From assembly GCF_002788215.1 (NCBI RefSeq), contig NZ_CP024845.1, positions 3,268,023 through 3,332,022 on the forward strand: a stretch of 64,000 nucleotides of DNA. The letters are read 5' to 3'. Both the position numbers and the translations under genes were made by a program. Below, in pieces: positions 61,697-64,000 of the stretch. Numbering within the stretch: position 1 is the stretch's first letter; the number at the start of each line of letters is the position of its first letter. Source of the DNA: Halohasta litchfieldiae. GTDB lineage: Archaea; Halobacteriota; Halobacteria; Halobacteriales; Haloferacaceae. Under the pieces are notes generated by a model. That model did not search any database. It was not told the origin of the DNA and saw only the letters and a list, made by a program, of their open reading frames with translations.

Positions 61697-62329
61697 TTAT
61701 CGGCTCTGTCGACCCTTCGTCTGGCGGTAATCCCGCGAGAAGACGTTTTCGAGGACGTGGTCGACGAAGGCCTCGCTGTCGGCGTCGGTCTGTCGCTCAA
61801 GTTCGAGCATCGGGATCAACTCAAAGCCACGGCCGCGGATCGTCGTCGCGTGTTCGGTGTCGATATCGAAGCTGTCGGGTTTCCGGGTCGTGTACTCCAT
61901 CGCCAGCGATTCGAGCACCCGCTGGCCAATCGGGACGATGATCTGGGGGTTGATCATCCGGATTTCGGCGTTCAGATACGGCTCGCAGGTCGTGATCTCC
62001 CCATCGGTCGGCGGTCGCTCGGGGTGTCGACAGCGCGTCAGATAGGTACAAAAGGCGTTCTGGATGTCCGGTTCGTCGGCATCCGGCTCCGAGCGGACGA
62101 AGCCGAGTTCGCCGAGGATCCACTGGAGCCGCTGGCCGTGTTCGTCGCCGGTAAATGGGATGCCGGTCGTGTCGGCTCCCTCATGTGGTCGTTCGGCGAG
62201 GAAGAGGAACTCACCGCCGACGTCGCCGTAGCCGTGGACGACGTTCTCGCGGGACTCACAGAGGTCACAGTTCGTACACTGCTCGTCCATGCCGAACGGG
62301 TTTTCGAGTTCGGGCTGGTGTGCGTCCAC
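61697..62329 (-). CDS. Uracil-DNA glycosylase, family 4-like
   Basis: The 210-residue protein has N-terminal cysteines at 18, 21 and 24, with C94, C100 and C115 further on, consistent with an iron-sulfur cluster as in family 4 enzymes. FLFLAERPHEGADTTGIPFT stands at the active-site loop and IVPIGQRVLESL in the central strand. It excises uracil from DNA to start base-excision repair. The loop EFLFLAERPHEG departs from the common GEAPG form, so substrate preference may differ. Confidence 0.82.
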   Translation of the reverse strand: MDAHQPELENPFGMDEQCTNCDLCESRENVVHGYGDVGGEFLFLAERPHEGADTTGIPFTGDEHGQRLQWILGELGFVRSEPDADEPDIQNAFCTYLTRCRHPERPPTDGEITTCEPYLNAEIRMINPQIIVPIGQRVLESLAMEYTTRKPDSFDIDTEHATTIRGRGFELIPMLELERQTDADSEAFVDHVLENVFSRDYRQTKGRQSR

Positions 62330-62392
62330 ACACGGTCCACGGGAGCCGAAAATAAAACGCTACGGTTGAGCGGCGGCAGTCGCGAATCGGGC

Positions 62393-63280
62393 CTACAGCC
62401 CGGCAAGGACGAGCGCCGTCTCGGCGTCTGCGGCCATCTCTTCGAGTTCGGGACCGTAGACGGTGACGAAATAGAGGAGTGTGAGCAGGATTCCATTGTA
62501 AACCCCGTGAATGAGTGCGACGACAGTCAGATTCTCGGTCCACTCGTAGATCCCGCCGAAGACGAGCGAGCCGCCGAACAGTGCGGTCAGTGAGGCCGCC
62601 GTCGAAGCGATGCCGGCCGACCCGAAGCCGTGGGCGGGGAGATGGATGGATGCAAAGATCAGGCTGGCCAGCACGATTGCTCCCACCGGGCCGAACGATT
62701 CGCGGAGTCGACTCTGGACGACACCGCGGTATAACAGCTCCTCGAAGGGACCGACGATGAGAATCATCAGCGGGACCAAATACAGGTAGAAACTCGGCTC
62801 GATCCCGGTCAACCCGCTGAGGGCGTGCTGTGAGGGTTCGACCCCGGCCAGCAAACTCAGCTGTGTGATAATCACGGTGACGAAAATAATGCCGAACGGC
62901 GCGGCGATCACGAGCAGCGACTCGACGAGTGTTGGTCGACGAATCGAGACGTAGGAGAGTCCACGCCCGGTTTTGTGGAGATAGAACGCCGACAGTCCGC
63001 CCATTGCGAGGACCTGTCCGATGAACAGTTCGAGGCTGATCAGAGCCAGCGGCGACTCTGGGAGCGGTAGTCCGAGGCGAGGTCCGAGGACGACAATCGG
63101 ATACTGGAACACGAGCGAGACGATGATCGCGCCGAACCCCAACCCCATGGCGACACCCAGCGTCCTGAGTCGGTGTCGGTCATCGGTCGACGCCTCGTCG
63201 CTCGGCGGCCCACCGATTTTCACGTCGTCGCCGACCGAGACGCTGTCAGCGTCATCCGATGGTGGTGTTGGGTTACTCAT
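62393..63280 (-). CDS. CPBP-family intramembrane metalloprotease
   Basis: The 295-residue protein has an acidic cytoplasmic N-terminus (~1-36), then about eight membrane helices. The CPBP/Rce1 motifs are EELLYRGVVQSR at 180-191, FASIHLPAHG near 207 and HGVYNGI near 258, which supply the catalytic Glu and His residues. The family cleaves membrane proteins or prenylated peptides, often in bacteriocin immunity. ATG 63280 is chosen over an open extension to 63391 that overlaps the next gene. Confidence 0.9.
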   Translation of the reverse strand: MSNPTPPSDDADSVSVGDDVKIGGPPSDEASTDDRHRLRTLGVAMGLGFGAIIVSLVFQYPIVVLGPRLGLPLPESPLALISLELFIGQVLAMGGLSAFYLHKTGRGLSYVSIRRPTLVESLLVIAAPFGIIFVTVIITQLSLLAGVEPSQHALSGLTGIEPSFYLYLVPLMILIVGPFEELLYRGVVQSRLRESFGPVGAIVLASLIFASIHLPAHGFGSAGIASTAASLTALFGGSLVFGGIYEWTENLTVVALIHGVYNGILLTLLYFVTVYGPELEEMAADAETALVLAGL

Positions 63281-63336
63281 AGAGGAGGACCATCCATACA
63301 CTACCCGTCGAGGGCGACGAGCAAAAGCCCAATGTT

Positions 63337-63570
63337 TCAAAGCAGAAAGGTGTCGCCACGGCGGCCGGTTGGCTTGGCTCGCTCGGCACACTCCGCACAG
63401 AACCGGAGCTGGCCATCGAAATGCATCCGGCAGACGACGGTCCCACAGCGTCGACAGACGACACCATCGGTCGGGCGATCACAGAGTTCGCAGCGGGTGT
63501 CGTCGAGCATAGCTGTCGGTTGGGTCCAGCGGCAGTTGAATCTGGTCGACCGGTAGTGTTCCGGGCACAT
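63337..63570 (-). CDS. Small zinc-finger protein
   Basis: The 77-residue protein carries CELCDRPTDGVVCRRC, VCRMHF and FCAEC, giving six cysteines and a histidine for two zinc sites. ATG 63570 lies 25-30 bp from a strong TATA-like TTATAAATA stretch and fits a leaderless start. ATG 63510 (57 residues) would keep the finger intact and is the alternative. Such micro-proteins are abundant in haloarchaea. The function is unknown. Confidence 0.75.
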   Translation of the reverse strand: MCPEHYRSTRFNCRWTQPTAMLDDTRCELCDRPTDGVVCRRCGTVVCRMHFDGQLRFCAECAERAKPTGRRGDTFLL

Positions 63571-64000
63571 TTTGATAGATTATAAGAATTATATTTATAA
63601 CTTATTAGGCTCACTTTATCCACTCGCTGGTTCAACGAGACATCGTCGCTTCTGCTAGCGTGTCTGAGACAATGAATCTCAGATATGCAAGACTGCGACT
63701 GCCGAACTTTTTTCGCCTCGGGTTCGCCAGAGGCCGAAAAACTTCGATGAAAAAGACCGAGGGGAACCGCGCTCGCTCCACTCGCGCAGATGCTGGTGAC
63801 AGACTCGGACTCTGCCTCCTGCATGGGTGTCTTACCAGTTGGTGGATAGTTCGTTGTTTCCCCATTACGTCGTTACTTGTCTTGACCATTCAGAGTAATC
63901 GGTCGACGCTGTGACTGAGACAGCCAATAACGAGTTCAGCTTGGTTCGTGTCCTGAACCGTGATCAATAGGCATGATCGTGTGCTCATGGTATGGTATCT
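63571..64000. other. Intergenic region to window end
   Basis: From 63571 to 63610 the sequence is strongly A+T-rich and holds the promoter of the zinc-finger gene. The structured repeat R4 fills 63674-63815. I see no gene in 63816-64000. Confidence 0.6.
63674..63815 (-). repeat. Structured non-coding repeat, copy R4
   Basis: On the minus strand this copy follows R3 closely: AGAGTCCGAG, TGTCACCAGCATC, GAGCGAGCGCGGTTC, CTCGGTCTTTTTCATCGAAG, then CCTCTGGCGAACCCGAGGC and AAAAAAGTTCGGC. The first hairpin and part of the second are shortened, so it looks partly decayed. It is inverted relative to R3, 12.5 kb away. Confidence 0.82.

Noticed and set aside
63632..63889. Minus-strand frames across the last repeat
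   Set aside because: Their sequence comes from the structured repeat R4. The same artefact peptides arise at R1, R2 and R3.
1..64000. CRISPR array, provirus or rRNA operon
   Set aside because: No spaced direct repeats, cas genes, phage structural genes or rRNA-like sequence were seen. The tandem repeats found have no spacers.

Overview
The window is a piece of a haloarchaeal (class Halobacteria) chromosome. The proteins are acidic and Asp/Glu-rich, and codons prefer G or C at third positions with very frequent GTCGAC. Genes often sit about 25-30 bp behind a TATA-like box with no room for a leader. Archaeal information genes are present: TFB, Tfx, aEF-1beta, Trm1 and the Rpa3/Rpap3 pair. The menaquinone genes menF, menD and menB fit a respiring haloarchaeon. 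I could not name the genus.

Layout. 1-4.7 kb: the N-terminus of an HTH-10 regulator, a Ski2-like helicase, a site-2 protease with CBS domains and a membrane-anchored ArsR-type regulator. 4.7-5.8 kb: IS copy 1. 5.8-17.4 kb: menD, a small protein, an MFS carrier, a SHOCT protein, a large Eco57I/type IIG restriction-modification enzyme, a kinase and menB. 17.4-31.9 kb: a second kinase, MaoC and PH-domain proteins, CDF and MscS transporters, an acyl-CoA carboxylase subunit, the divergent lrp/glnA pair, PAP2 and YihY membrane proteins and trm1. 31.9-40.3 kb: CheY, TRAM, Tfx, rpa3-rpap3, an RHH protein, tRNA-His and a frameshifted PAS/GAF/Bat-type regulator. 40.6-41.6 kb: IS copy 2. 41.7-46.3 kb: a four-gene sugar ABC transporter operon. 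46.3-59.7 kb: menF, a molybdopterin oxidoreductase, small regulators, a rhomboid protease, an rRNA methyltransferase-like enzyme, TFB, CspA, zinc-finger/aEF-1beta, FKBP, SDR, DsbA, and tRNA-Ser with a partial 3' duplication. 59.7-60.8 kb: IS copy 3. 60.9-64 kb: a GT-A-like protein, a uracil-DNA glycosylase, a CPBP protease and a zinc finger.

Most important observation. The three copies of one 1,069-bp IS show that the 34.8 kb between copies 1 and 2 has been inverted by recombination between them. The target duplications are swapped: the 8-bp and 6-bp flanks at copy 1 reappear as reverse complements at copy 2. Undoing the inversion puts menF upstream of menD on the same strand, only one ABC operon apart. 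It also returns a promoter, now at about 40.54 kb, to the ArsR-type gene at 4.69 kb.

Second observation. A family of four structured non-coding repeats (14.19, 14.65, 51.02 and 63.67 kb) has stems that covary between copies. Three of the four lie just downstream of stop codons. They may be 3'-end RNA elements or small mobile repeats.
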